A stretch of 64,000 bases of DNA from Myxococcales bacterium (GTDB taxonomy: Bacteria; Myxococcota_A; UBA9160; UBA4427): NCBI GenBank assembly GCA_012959805.1, contig DUCN01000074.1, positions 437 to 64,436 on the forward strand. The letters are read 5' to 3'. Positions 37,029-44,953 of this stretch are shown here, piece after piece. The notes beneath the pieces were generated by a model. That model was not told the DNA's origin, made no database searches, and was given only the letters and a program-made list of their open reading frames with translations. The translations under genes were made by a program, and so were the position numbers. Position 1 is the first letter of the stretch, and every line of letters begins with the position of its first letter.

Positions 37029-38036
37029 ATGGTCACCGGCACGCGCTCCCCCATCACATCCGAGATCGACTTCGACGCCGAAGGTCAACAAGTTGGCTTC
37101 TTGCGTTTGCCTCACTCCGTACACCGATCCGCCTATGGATGGATCCCGATCCCCATCGCGCAGATCAAGAATGGGGACGGGCCAACGTTGTTTCTCATGT
37201 CGGGAAATCACGGTGACGAATACGAGGGGCAGGTCACCCTGACGAAGCTCGTCCAGACGCTTGAACCGGATGCAATCCGCGGTCGCATCATCCTTCTTCC
37301 CATGGCGAACTACCCTGCGGCCAACGCTGGGCTGCGAACCTCTCCGATCGACGATGGCAATCTCAATCGTTCGTTTCCCGGCGATCCAGAAGGGTCCGTG
37401 ACCCAGATCATCGCGCACTACATCGAACACGTACTCCTCGAAATGGCCGACTTCGCGATCGACCTCCATGCAGGTGGCAGTTCCCTGCACTATCTCCCAA
37501 CGGTCCTCTTCGGTGAAAGAAAGGACCCCGCCGAGAACGCCACGATTTTGAAGATGATGCGTAAATTCGGTGCTCCCTATGCCTGTAAATTTGCTCGTTC
37601 CAGGGCAAACGTTTGTTCTTCCGCGGCACGACGGCAGAGCACAGCCTTGATCACGGTCGAGATGGGTGGCTCGGGAACGGTTTCAATGGACAGCTTGAAA
37701 GTGGCGGAAGAAGGCGTCCAGCGAGTTATGGCGAGCTTCGGCTTCCTCGCCGCGCCCGATGTCGTACCCGCCCCCTCAACACGAATCCTCGAGATTTCGA
37801 GCGCGGACTGTTTCCTATATGCGGCCGAGGAGGGGCTCTTTGAGCCCCGGGTCGAATTGGGCGCAATGGTGCAGGCGGAACAAGTTGCGGGTGTGGTTCA
37901 CACTCCACAAACGCCATGGAAGCCTTCTACGGAGGTTCGATTCAAAACCTCGGGATTGGTGATCTGTAAACGTGTTCCCGCTCGCGTGGAACGAGGCGAT
38001 TGTCTATTTCATCTGGGAACAGACCTGTCCATCTAG
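37029..38036 (+). CDS. Succinylglutamate desuccinylase/aspartoacylase family zinc deacylase
   Basis: A 335-residue M14-like carboxypeptidase-fold enzyme. Zinc ligands are the His and Glu of SGNHGDEYEG and the His of DLHAGGSS; NLNRSFPG and VEMGGSG are further family blocks. Relatives remove acyl groups from N-acyl amino acids, including N-acetyl diaminobutyrate in ectoine breakdown (DoeB). No ectoine genes are nearby, so the substrate is open. GGAAGGGA at 37012-37019 supports ATG 37029. Confidence 0.85.
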   Translation: MVTGTRSPITSEIDFDAEGQQVGFLRLPHSVHRSAYGWIPIPIAQIKNGDGPTLFLMSGNHGDEYEGQVTLTKLVQTLEPDAIRGRIILLPMANYPAANAGLRTSPIDDGNLNRSFPGDPEGSVTQIIAHYIEHVLLEMADFAIDLHAGGSSLHYLPTVLFGERKDPAENATILKMMRKFGAPYACKFARSRANVCSSAARRQSTALITVEMGGSGTVSMDSLKVAEEGVQRVMASFGFLAAPDVVPAPSTRILEISSADCFLYAAEEGLFEPRVELGAMVQAEQVAGVVHTPQTPWKPSTEVRFKTSGLVICKRVPARVERGDCLFHLGTDLSI

Positions 38037-38073
38037 CAAAGACGGCCGGAGGCAGGTCGAACCTGCACGCGTT

Positions 38074-38585
38074 TCAATCCACGATGAGTTCGAGCCCGAG
38101 CCTCTCGCCGTGTTCTTCGACATAACAACGCGTCCCGGCTTCCATCCGAACCGTGTAGCAATCCTCGAGGTGAAGGATCTGATCCCCCCTCGAAGCGCGC
38201 AGTCTCTTCGAGAACGAGAACGAATTCCGGAAAGCCAGGCCTGCGATCGGTCGCGCAACCGCGAAGCCAGACTTCGCCGTCTGCTTCGCTTGGCCCTTCA
38301 AACGGAGCGGTCGAGCACATCGGGGAACCACTCAAGAATCGCGCCCCGCCCCTCTCAACGTTCACTCCCAAGAAGCGGGAGCCCTATCTCGCATACGGCA
38401 TCGGGGCTGAAGAACTCCTCGAGAGTACTCCACTGATCCTCTCTATAGGATTTCTCGAATGCAGCGGCATGGGCGAGGAGGCGAGGGATATTGGACAAAT
38501 CGCTCTCCTGGTACGGACCATCGTCCCCACTCGTCCGCAAGGTCTCGATCACGGCAGGGTCCACCTTGGGATGGATCATGAGCAT
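38074..38585 (-). pseudogene. Broken SnoaL/NTF2-like protein gene
   Basis: The minus strand reads MLMIHPKVDPAV then SYREDQWSTLEEFFSPDAV, a typical SnoaL-like N-terminus, up to LLGSER. An in-frame TGA follows, then EGRGAILEWFPDVLDRSV in the same frame. A shift of frame leads into FEGPSEADGEVWLRGC and VLVLEETARFEG. A second shift, at a run of six G, gives DQILHLEDCYTVRMEAGT to the end at 38074. One stop and two frameshifts indicate a pseudogene; base-call errors could explain part of this. Confidence 0.65.
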
Positions 38586-38662
38586 ACCGCGATCGGCCGA
38601 GCCGCAAATTTCGACTAGACTTACGCATTCCCGGAAAGCACCGCCCGTCGGAAGGAGATCCC

Positions 38663-39610
38663 ATGCCCCATCCATTTCGATTCGGAGTTCAGATTCAAAG
38701 CTTGCCCATCGACAGTTGGCGCGATGATGTTCGTCAACTCGAAGCCATGGGTTTTGACTCGGTCTTCGTTCCGGATCATTTTGGGAACCAATGGGATCCA
38801 ACCACTTCGATTGCCGCCATCGCCGGCGCGACCGAAAAACTGAATGTCGGATCACTCGTTTATGATGTCGACTATCGCCATCCCGTCGTCTTCGCAAAAG
38901 CCGCGGCCACCCTCCAGGTCATGTCTGCGGGTCGACACATTTTTGGTATCGGTGCAGGATGGATGGAGACCGACTACGTCGAAGCGGGCATGCCCTATGA
39001 CCGCCCGGGCATCCGTATCTCTCGTCTCGAAGAAGCGCTCAAGATCATTACGTCCATGTGGGAGAACGAGAAGACGACCTTCGACGGCGACTACTACTCG
39101 ACGAAGGAAATCGCCCAGGCAACAGACCTTCAAGGCCAGCCTCGACCGCCAATTCTCATCGGTGGCGGCGGACCCCGTGTTCTGCGACTGGCCGGACGTT
39201 ATGCAGACATCGTCGGCATCAACCCGAAACTCGTCGAAGGCAAGGTCACTAAAGACACGCCCGGCGATAACGCTCCGGAACGAATTCTCGAAAAGATCGG
39301 ATGGGTTCGCGAGGGTGCCGAAGCCGCTGGCCGAAATCCCGACGACATTGAATTTAATTCACTAAGCTTCGTAACGGCAATCATGGACGACCCGTCGCGT
39401 CTTCGAGCCGGAATCGCGGCCAACAGTGGAATGAGCGTCGAGCAAGTCGCAGACTGCCCGCTCTTCCTGACCGGATCGGCCCAGGAGATCCGGGAACGAT
39501 TGGAAAAGCGGCGCGAAGAGACCGGGATCAGCTTCCTGGTCATTCAGGGCGGCGACAACGCCGTTCTCGAAAAATTCGCCAAGGAAATCGTTGGTCCACT
39601 CGCGGGCTGA
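38663..39610 (+). CDS. LLM-class F420-type oxidoreductase
   Basis: A 315-residue TIM-barrel flavin/deazaflavin enzyme of the luciferase-like superfamily. Family blocks are FRFGVQIQ, LEAMGFDSVFVPDHFG, FGIGAGWMETDYVEAGMPYD and PPILIGGGGPRVLRLAGRYAD. It resembles the F420-dependent subgroup common in Actinobacteria. Whether it binds FMN or F420 cannot be settled here. It is followed by two SDR genes and an aldo/keto reductase on the same strand. Confidence 0.85.
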   Translation: MPHPFRFGVQIQSLPIDSWRDDVRQLEAMGFDSVFVPDHFGNQWDPTTSIAAIAGATEKLNVGSLVYDVDYRHPVVFAKAAATLQVMSAGRHIFGIGAGWMETDYVEAGMPYDRPGIRISRLEEALKIITSMWENEKTTFDGDYYSTKEIAQATDLQGQPRPPILIGGGGPRVLRLAGRYADIVGINPKLVEGKVTKDTPGDNAPERILEKIGWVREGAEAAGRNPDDIEFNSLSFVTAIMDDPSRLRAGIAANSGMSVEQVADCPLFLTGSAQEIRERLEKRREETGISFLVIQGGDNAVLEKFAKEIVGPLAG

Positions 39611-39687
39611 CACACATGGAACGGATGCGCCCGAGCCCATCCACAACTTCGACCCAAACAGGGTCCACACTGAAAAAGGTAAATAAC

Positions 39688-40527
39688 ATGTCGACAGCCA
39701 TTCATGCAGGCCATACCGCACTCGTCACAGGAGGCGCTTCGGGTCTCGGTCGGGCGACCGCCCTTCTTTTGGGACGCGAGGGCGCGCGGGTTTGCGTCGC
39801 CGATCTCGATGGTCCGGGCGCCAAAAAAGTTGCACAGGAAATCAAGGACTCCGGCGGCGAAGCGGTCGCCTGTGTCGGTGATGTGGCCACCGTCGAAGGA
39901 AATGACGCGATGGTTGCGACCACCCTCAAAGCCTTCGGTGCCCTCAACGTGGCGTACCTGAACGCAGGTATCGCGCGAGGCTCGACGATTCGCGGCGGCG
40001 ATGTCGACGTCTGGGACCAGGTCATCGCCGTCGATCTTCGCGGTGTCTTTCTTGGCATGCGTGCCGTCATCGAACCGATGGTCACCGCCGGCCAAGGCTC
40101 CATCATTTGCACCGCCTCCGTCGCCGGGCTACGCGGCGGCAACAACATGCCTTCGTATTTCGCTGCCAAGCATGGCGTCGTCGGTCTTGTCAAATCCGCG
40201 GCCGCGGAATTTGCGCCTCTCAACGTTCGCGTGAACGCTGTCTGCCCTGGCGTCATCGATACACCCATCCTCGGACCGGCTCATGGTGTCGCGGCCGTCA
40301 CGGACATGCTCGGGCAAGGTCATCTACTGGGGCGCGTCGGCCAACCCGACGAAGTCGCACAACTCGTCTCTTTCCTCGCCAGCGATCGATCTTCCTTCGT
40401 TACGGGCGCCGCCTATCCCGTCGATGGCGGTATGACGGCTGTGATCGGAGCCGGAGGTGCCGATCACATGGACGAAGAAGATCGGCAGAAGCTCTTCGAA
40501 CAACTCTCCGCAGCCGTTCCCAAATAG
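39688..40527 (+). CDS. Short-chain dehydrogenase/reductase
   Basis: A 279-residue SDR with cofactor motif TGGASGLG, an acidic residue after strand 2 (VADLDG) favouring NAD, and catalytic YFAAK. The C-terminal segment YPVDGGMTAVIG is typical of FabG-like alcohol dehydrogenases. ATG 39688 follows AAAAAGGT. It lies between the LLM-class enzyme and a second SDR. Confidence 0.88.
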   Translation: MSTAIHAGHTALVTGGASGLGRATALLLGREGARVCVADLDGPGAKKVAQEIKDSGGEAVACVGDVATVEGNDAMVATTLKAFGALNVAYLNAGIARGSTIRGGDVDVWDQVIAVDLRGVFLGMRAVIEPMVTAGQGSIICTASVAGLRGGNNMPSYFAAKHGVVGLVKSAAAEFAPLNVRVNAVCPGVIDTPILGPAHGVAAVTDMLGQGHLLGRVGQPDEVAQLVSFLASDRSSFVTGAAYPVDGGMTAVIGAGGADHMDEEDRQKLFEQLSAAVPK

Positions 40528-40557
40528 CGCACACCGACCCAATAGGGGGACATCGAC

Positions 40558-41358
40558 ATGGCCGACCGCCGCGAAACAGTGCTCATCACCGGCGCATCGA
40601 GTGGGATCGGATTGGAACTCGCGCGTATTTTCGCGAAGAATTTCTACGACCTCATCCTCGTTGCGCGACGTGAAGCCGAGCTTCAGTCACTCGCCCAAAA
40701 CTGTCGCATCGAATACGGCTCGCAGGTTCATGTCTTCCCGATGGATCTTCTCGTTCCAGACGCCTCTGCGAAGCTCGTCGGGCAGCTCAAAGACAGCGAC
40801 CTTGAGGTCGACATCCTCGTCAACAACGCCGGGCTCATGGACATGGGCCGATTCGCGGAGATCGAGGTCGATCGACACGAACGGCTCTTGCAGCTGAATA
40901 TCGTGGTCTTGACCTCGCTCACGCGCCTGCTGCTTCCGGCGATGATCCAGCGTGGACGAGGCCGGATCATGAATGTCGCCTCGACATCATCCTTTCAGCC
41001 CGTCCCTTCGATCGCGCTCTACGCGGCCAGCAAGGCCTTCGTCTTGTCGCTTTCTGAATCGCTGTCCGAGGAGTTGAAGGGAACCGGGGTGACGGTGACA
41101 GCGCTGTGCCCAGGAATTACCAAGACGGACATGTACGATCGCGCTCATGCGGAGCACGACAGCGTGCAGTATTTGCCGCAGTTCTTTCTATCCAGCGTCG
41201 AGGATGTCGCTCGGGATGGATACGAGGCTTGTGTGGCGGGCCAAGCCGTCGTCGTACCCGGGATCCCCAACCAGGTGGTTGCGGGTGCAGTTGGACTTTA
41301 TCCGCGCTGGTTGGTACGGGGCATCGGTGGCTTGCTCGGTCGAAGTTCGACGCGTTAG
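40558..41358 (+). CDS. Short-chain dehydrogenase (DltE-like)
   Basis: A 266-residue SDR with TGASSGIG, LVNNAGLMDMG, and catalytic YAASK. After the core it has a membrane-seeking C-terminal segment (NQVVAGAVGLYPRWLVRGIG), as in the DltE/17-beta-type group. GGGGGAC lies upstream of the ATG, and the gene follows the preceding SDR by 30 bases. Confidence 0.88.
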   Translation: MADRRETVLITGASSGIGLELARIFAKNFYDLILVARREAELQSLAQNCRIEYGSQVHVFPMDLLVPDASAKLVGQLKDSDLEVDILVNNAGLMDMGRFAEIEVDRHERLLQLNIVVLTSLTRLLLPAMIQRGRGRIMNVASTSSFQPVPSIALYAASKAFVLSLSESLSEELKGTGVTVTALCPGITKTDMYDRAHAEHDSVQYLPQFFLSSVEDVARDGYEACVAGQAVVVPGIPNQVVAGAVGLYPRWLVRGIGGLLGRSSTR

Positions 41359-41423
41359 GCCTCGTTCGACAACAGTATGACTACGCCCAAATTGACCAAC
41401 ATGACTCAAGAAGGAGAAAACAC

Positions 41424-42476
41424 ATGGACCCGGAATCACCCTACGACGCAGTAAGCCGACGTAAGTTCATGCAGGTCCTCGGCATGATCGGCGTCGGCGG
41501 GCGAACGCTTCTCGAGACCGGAAATGCGCGGGCCGCAGTCGATGCCGCCAAAGACGCCGCCGCTGGCGAGAAAACGTGGCCAAAGATGACCTATCGCAAG
41601 CTCGGTCGAACGGGCTGGAACGCGAGTCGGCTCGTCATGGGTTGTGGCGCCACGCTCATGTTTCGACAGAAGGACGCGCTTCTCAATGCGGCGTACGACG
41701 CCGGGGTGAATGTGTTCGATGTCGGCTATCGCGACTACTACCGGAATGCAGAGAAAAATCTCGCGCCCTTCTTGAGGAAGGTCCGAGACAAAGTCTTCCT
41801 GATCTCGAAGGCCCCTGCCGACCTCGACGTCGAACCAAATCAAATCGTCACCACAGCCCAGGCTAAACAAGCCGCTCTGTCATGGGGTGAACGAATGAAC
41901 GAGAGTCTTCGAGAGCTGCAAGTCGACCATGTCGACGCCTATTACTTGATGGCTTCCTATAACCCCTCACTGATCGCGAGTGATGAGGTCTATCGCGTCT
42001 TCGAGAAAGCCAAGGAAGCAGGCAAGGTCTCGCATCTCGGGCTGAGTACGCATCGAAACGCCGAGAAGGTTCTCCTCGCCGCCGCCGAAACCCGCCGATA
42101 CGACCTTGCGATGATCGCGATCACGCCGGCGGGTTGGTACGACTGGGAGAGCAAGGGCGTTCTCGCTGGAACAAAGAAGATGGCCGACCTCCGGCCGGTT
42201 CTCGAAAAGGCACGGGCCGCCGGTATCGGACTCGTCGGTATGAAAGCCGCCCGGCATCTGGCTGGCCTGCCCTACGTCGGTTGGTTCGACAAGCCCGATG
42301 CGTTCAGAGAATTCTATGACGAGAAGCTGTTGGCCGAGCCGTTGTCGCCCTTCCAGCGAACCTACGCCTTCGTTCTGGCGCATGGGCTCGATGTCGTGAA
42401 CGCCGACATGTCATCTCTCACACATCTCGAGGAGAATGTCGCGGCCACCGTCGGCTCACCCAGCTACTTTGCGTGA
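41424..42476 (+). CDS. Tat-exported aldo/keto reductase
   Basis: A 350-residue protein with a twin-arginine signal (SRRKFMQVLGMIGVGG) in the first 30 residues, then an aldo/keto reductase domain: YRKLGRTGWNASRLVMGC, NVFDVGYRDYYRNAE, HLGLSTHRN. In this family the catalytic Tyr usually precedes the N of the ...YG.AE motif; here the Tyr residues are in YRDYYRNAE. Folding before Tat export suggests a bound cofactor. AAGGAGAA precedes ATG 41424. It converges on the acyl-CoA dehydrogenase pair. Confidence 0.85.
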   Translation: MDPESPYDAVSRRKFMQVLGMIGVGGRTLLETGNARAAVDAAKDAAAGEKTWPKMTYRKLGRTGWNASRLVMGCGATLMFRQKDALLNAAYDAGVNVFDVGYRDYYRNAEKNLAPFLRKVRDKVFLISKAPADLDVEPNQIVTTAQAKQAALSWGERMNESLRELQVDHVDAYYLMASYNPSLIASDEVYRVFEKAKEAGKVSHLGLSTHRNAEKVLLAAAETRRYDLAMIAITPAGWYDWESKGVLAGTKKMADLRPVLEKARAAGIGLVGMKAARHLAGLPYVGWFDKPDAFREFYDEKLLAEPLSPFQRTYAFVLAHGLDVVNADMSSLTHLEENVAATVGSPSYFA

Positions 42477-42509
42477 TCCCGTTCGTCTGATCCCGTTCGC
42501 CTGATCGCG

Positions 42510-43589
42510 CTACCAGTCCGCCAACTCGGCGGCCCGATTTTGATGAACCCGCGGCGTCCCCATAAAGACGCGATCGAACATCGCTCGTTTGAACCAGATC
42601 TGCGTATCGCCTTCCCAGGTGAACCCGATGCCGCCATGGGCTTCCGTTGCATCCCGTGCGACCTGCTGATAGCGCTCGGTGATATGACTCTTGGCGATCG
42701 CAGCGACGCGTTCGCTCTCCTCAGGAACATGATCCAGCGCATGGGCCGCATACCAATAGAGCGCGCGGGTCGGCTCGATCTCGACGGCCATATTCGCCAG
42801 TTGATGCTTCAGGGCCTGAAAATGGCCAATCGTCACTCCGAACTGCTCACGATTCTTGGCATACTCGACACTCATTTCGACGAGCTTGGTTGCTCCACCG
42901 AAAGCGTCCGCGGAAATGAGAACCAGGCCCACATCGCGGACGCGCGCCGCCACCTCATCGCCACCCTCATTCAGCATTTCAATCGGTGTGTTCTCGAAAT
43001 TCACCCGGGCAATTCGTCGAGTGCGGTCCGCGCCTTCAACGCGCTGAATCTCGACGCCCGATGCGTTCCTTTCGACGACGCCGAAACGCCCGCCGGCCAG
43101 CCCAACAACGAAGAGATCCGCGTGTTCTCCAAACTCGACGATCTCTTTGGTTCCGGTGATGGTTTCGCCCGCCGCCATCTTCCAGGCTTCCGGAAGCCAA
43201 CCCGCATCCTCTTCTGCAAGCGCGACAGTCGCCAACGCGTCACCGCTTGCAAGGCCAGGGAGCCAGCGACCTTGCTGATCCGCATTCCCGGCCAGAGAAA
43301 TCGCAAGGCTGGCCAGCGAATGGCTGAGATAGGGCACCGGCGCCGCAAGCGAACCCAGCGTTTCGGCGACGACCGCCAGATCGAGAATTTCGAGTTCGCT
43401 ACCCCCGTACTCTCCGGGAAGATGGATTCCGGCTAGACCTAACTCCGCAAGGCCCTTCCAGAGAACTGGGTCGTATCCAACTTCGTCGTCGAAGAGTTCT
43501 CGAAGGCGTGCCGGTGGGCATTCATTGTCAATGAATTGGGCCACCGTTTCTTGCAGCAAGCGTTGTTCATCCGACAGATCAAAATCCAT
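42510..43589 (-). CDS. Acyl-CoA dehydrogenase, shorter partner of a pair
   Basis: A 359-residue ACAD-fold protein, divergent in its middle part. Visible blocks are LPGEYGGSELEILDLAVVAE, EAHGGIGFTWEGDTQIWFKR and a short C-terminus without the usual GTSQI-type helix. It follows the longer ACAD gene by 35 bases on the minus strand. The short-plus-long arrangement recalls heterotetrameric ACADs of steroid side-chain breakdown in Mycobacterium (FadE28/29 type). Confidence 0.85.
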   Translation of the reverse strand: MDFDLSDEQRLLQETVAQFIDNECPPARLRELFDDEVGYDPVLWKGLAELGLAGIHLPGEYGGSELEILDLAVVAETLGSLAAPVPYLSHSLASLAISLAGNADQQGRWLPGLASGDALATVALAEEDAGWLPEAWKMAAGETITGTKEIVEFGEHADLFVVGLAGGRFGVVERNASGVEIQRVEGADRTRRIARVNFENTPIEMLNEGGDEVAARVRDVGLVLISADAFGGATKLVEMSVEYAKNREQFGVTIGHFQALKHQLANMAVEIEPTRALYWYAAHALDHVPEESERVAAIAKSHITERYQQVARDATEAHGGIGFTWEGDTQIWFKRAMFDRVFMGTPRVHQNRAAELADW

Positions 43590-43624
43590 TTCATCCTACC
43601 CTTCTTACGCCGATTACCCTGTTT

Positions 43625-44836
43625 CTACTTGCTTCGATTCGCAGCCATGTCGCGCGGCAGACCCAGCCCACGCTCGGCAATCACGTTGCGCTGAACATTC
43701 GCCGTTCCGCCGGCAATGGCGATACCGAGGGAACCCATGTATTGGCTGAGCCAATTCGCCGTCGACGAGCCCGCCGTTCCCGTACCAAGCCCTGCGGCCA
43801 ATGGCGCCCCAAGTCCGTCGTCGCCGAGAATCTCCATCGCGAGATGCGCGACCTTGTGCCCGATGTTGGTCGAATTCAGTTTGTTCATCATGGCGATGAT
43901 CCCGGCATTCTCGTCCTTCAAGCCCTTGGACGTCTGCAGGAAACCCGAGTACTGGTGCGCCCGGATATAGCCTTCGATCCGGACGAGTTCACGACGAACA
44001 CCCGGATCCTCGATCGCCGGCTGCCCATCGATCTTTCGCGACTTGGCCAACGAAACGAGCCCACTCAACAGCCCCAGAGACTGCGCAGCGTTTCCGATCG
44101 AGTTGCGCTCGTGTTTGAGAGTCGTGCGTGAAACCAACCAACCCTCTCCGCGCTTGCCAACAATCCAATCTTTCGGTGTCCGCACATCGTTCAAGAAGAC
44201 TTCGTTGAACTCCGAGGAGCCCGTCATCTGGCGAAGTGGCCTAACGTCGATGCCCTTCGTCTTCATGTCTATGAGCAGATAGGAGATGCCCGCGTGCTTC
44301 TTCTCGTCGGGCTCCGTGCGTACGAGACAGAACATGTAATCCGCACGCTGGGCACCGCTGGTCCAGATTTTCTGACCGTTGATGACCCAATCATCGCCAT
44401 CGAGTTCCCCCTTCGTCATGAGACTGGCGAGATCGCTACCCGAGCCGGGCTCGCTGTACCCCTGACACCAGTTGATCTCACCGCGAATCGTCGGGCCAAC
44501 AAATTTTTCCTTCTGCCACTCCTCGCCGCGATCGAGTAGCGTCGGCACGAGCATCATGGTTCCGATCCCGCGCGGCTCCATCGGTGCGCGGGCTTTCCCA
44601 AATTCCTCGCGAATCACCTGACCACGAAGCGCATCTGCAGACTGTTCGGATCCACCGTATTGCTTGGGAATATTTCGGCAGAGATAGCCCTCGGAGATGG
44701 CACGCTCCCGAAAGAGCCGGGCGCCATCCTCTCGAGGCATCTTGGCTTCATCGCCCGCAAGCGGCCAATTCGCCGTCAGGAAGGTTTTCACTTCCTTGCG
44801 GTAGTCCTCTGTCTCCTGGCCATATGAGAGATCCAT
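43625..44836 (-). CDS. Acyl-CoA dehydrogenase, longer partner of a pair
   Basis: A 403-residue ACAD. Blocks include GEINWCQGYSEPGSGSDLAS, DWVINGQKIWTSGAQRADYM and the C-terminal GGTANVQRNVIAERGLGLPRD, in which the YEGT motif of medium-chain enzymes is replaced by AGGT. ATG 44836 follows GGAGG by about 5 bases; the ORF's extra N-terminus is not family-like. It is transcribed ahead of the shorter partner. Confidence 0.9.
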   Translation of the reverse strand: MDLSYGQETEDYRKEVKTFLTANWPLAGDEAKMPREDGARLFRERAISEGYLCRNIPKQYGGSEQSADALRGQVIREEFGKARAPMEPRGIGTMMLVPTLLDRGEEWQKEKFVGPTIRGEINWCQGYSEPGSGSDLASLMTKGELDGDDWVINGQKIWTSGAQRADYMFCLVRTEPDEKKHAGISYLLIDMKTKGIDVRPLRQMTGSSEFNEVFLNDVRTPKDWIVGKRGEGWLVSRTTLKHERNSIGNAAQSLGLLSGLVSLAKSRKIDGQPAIEDPGVRRELVRIEGYIRAHQYSGFLQTSKGLKDENAGIIAMMNKLNSTNIGHKVAHLAMEILGDDGLGAPLAAGLGTGTAGSSTANWLSQYMGSLGIAIAGGTANVQRNVIAERGLGLPRDMAANRSK

Positions 44837-44953
44837 CGAAACCTCCAACGCACACCGCATAGCTCCCGAAGAATTGGGGAGCGAGGTGGGATTGGAAGTT
44901 TCGGACCCGCTGACACAAACGTCAACACCAGCTGGCGGCACTGCGAAGCACGA

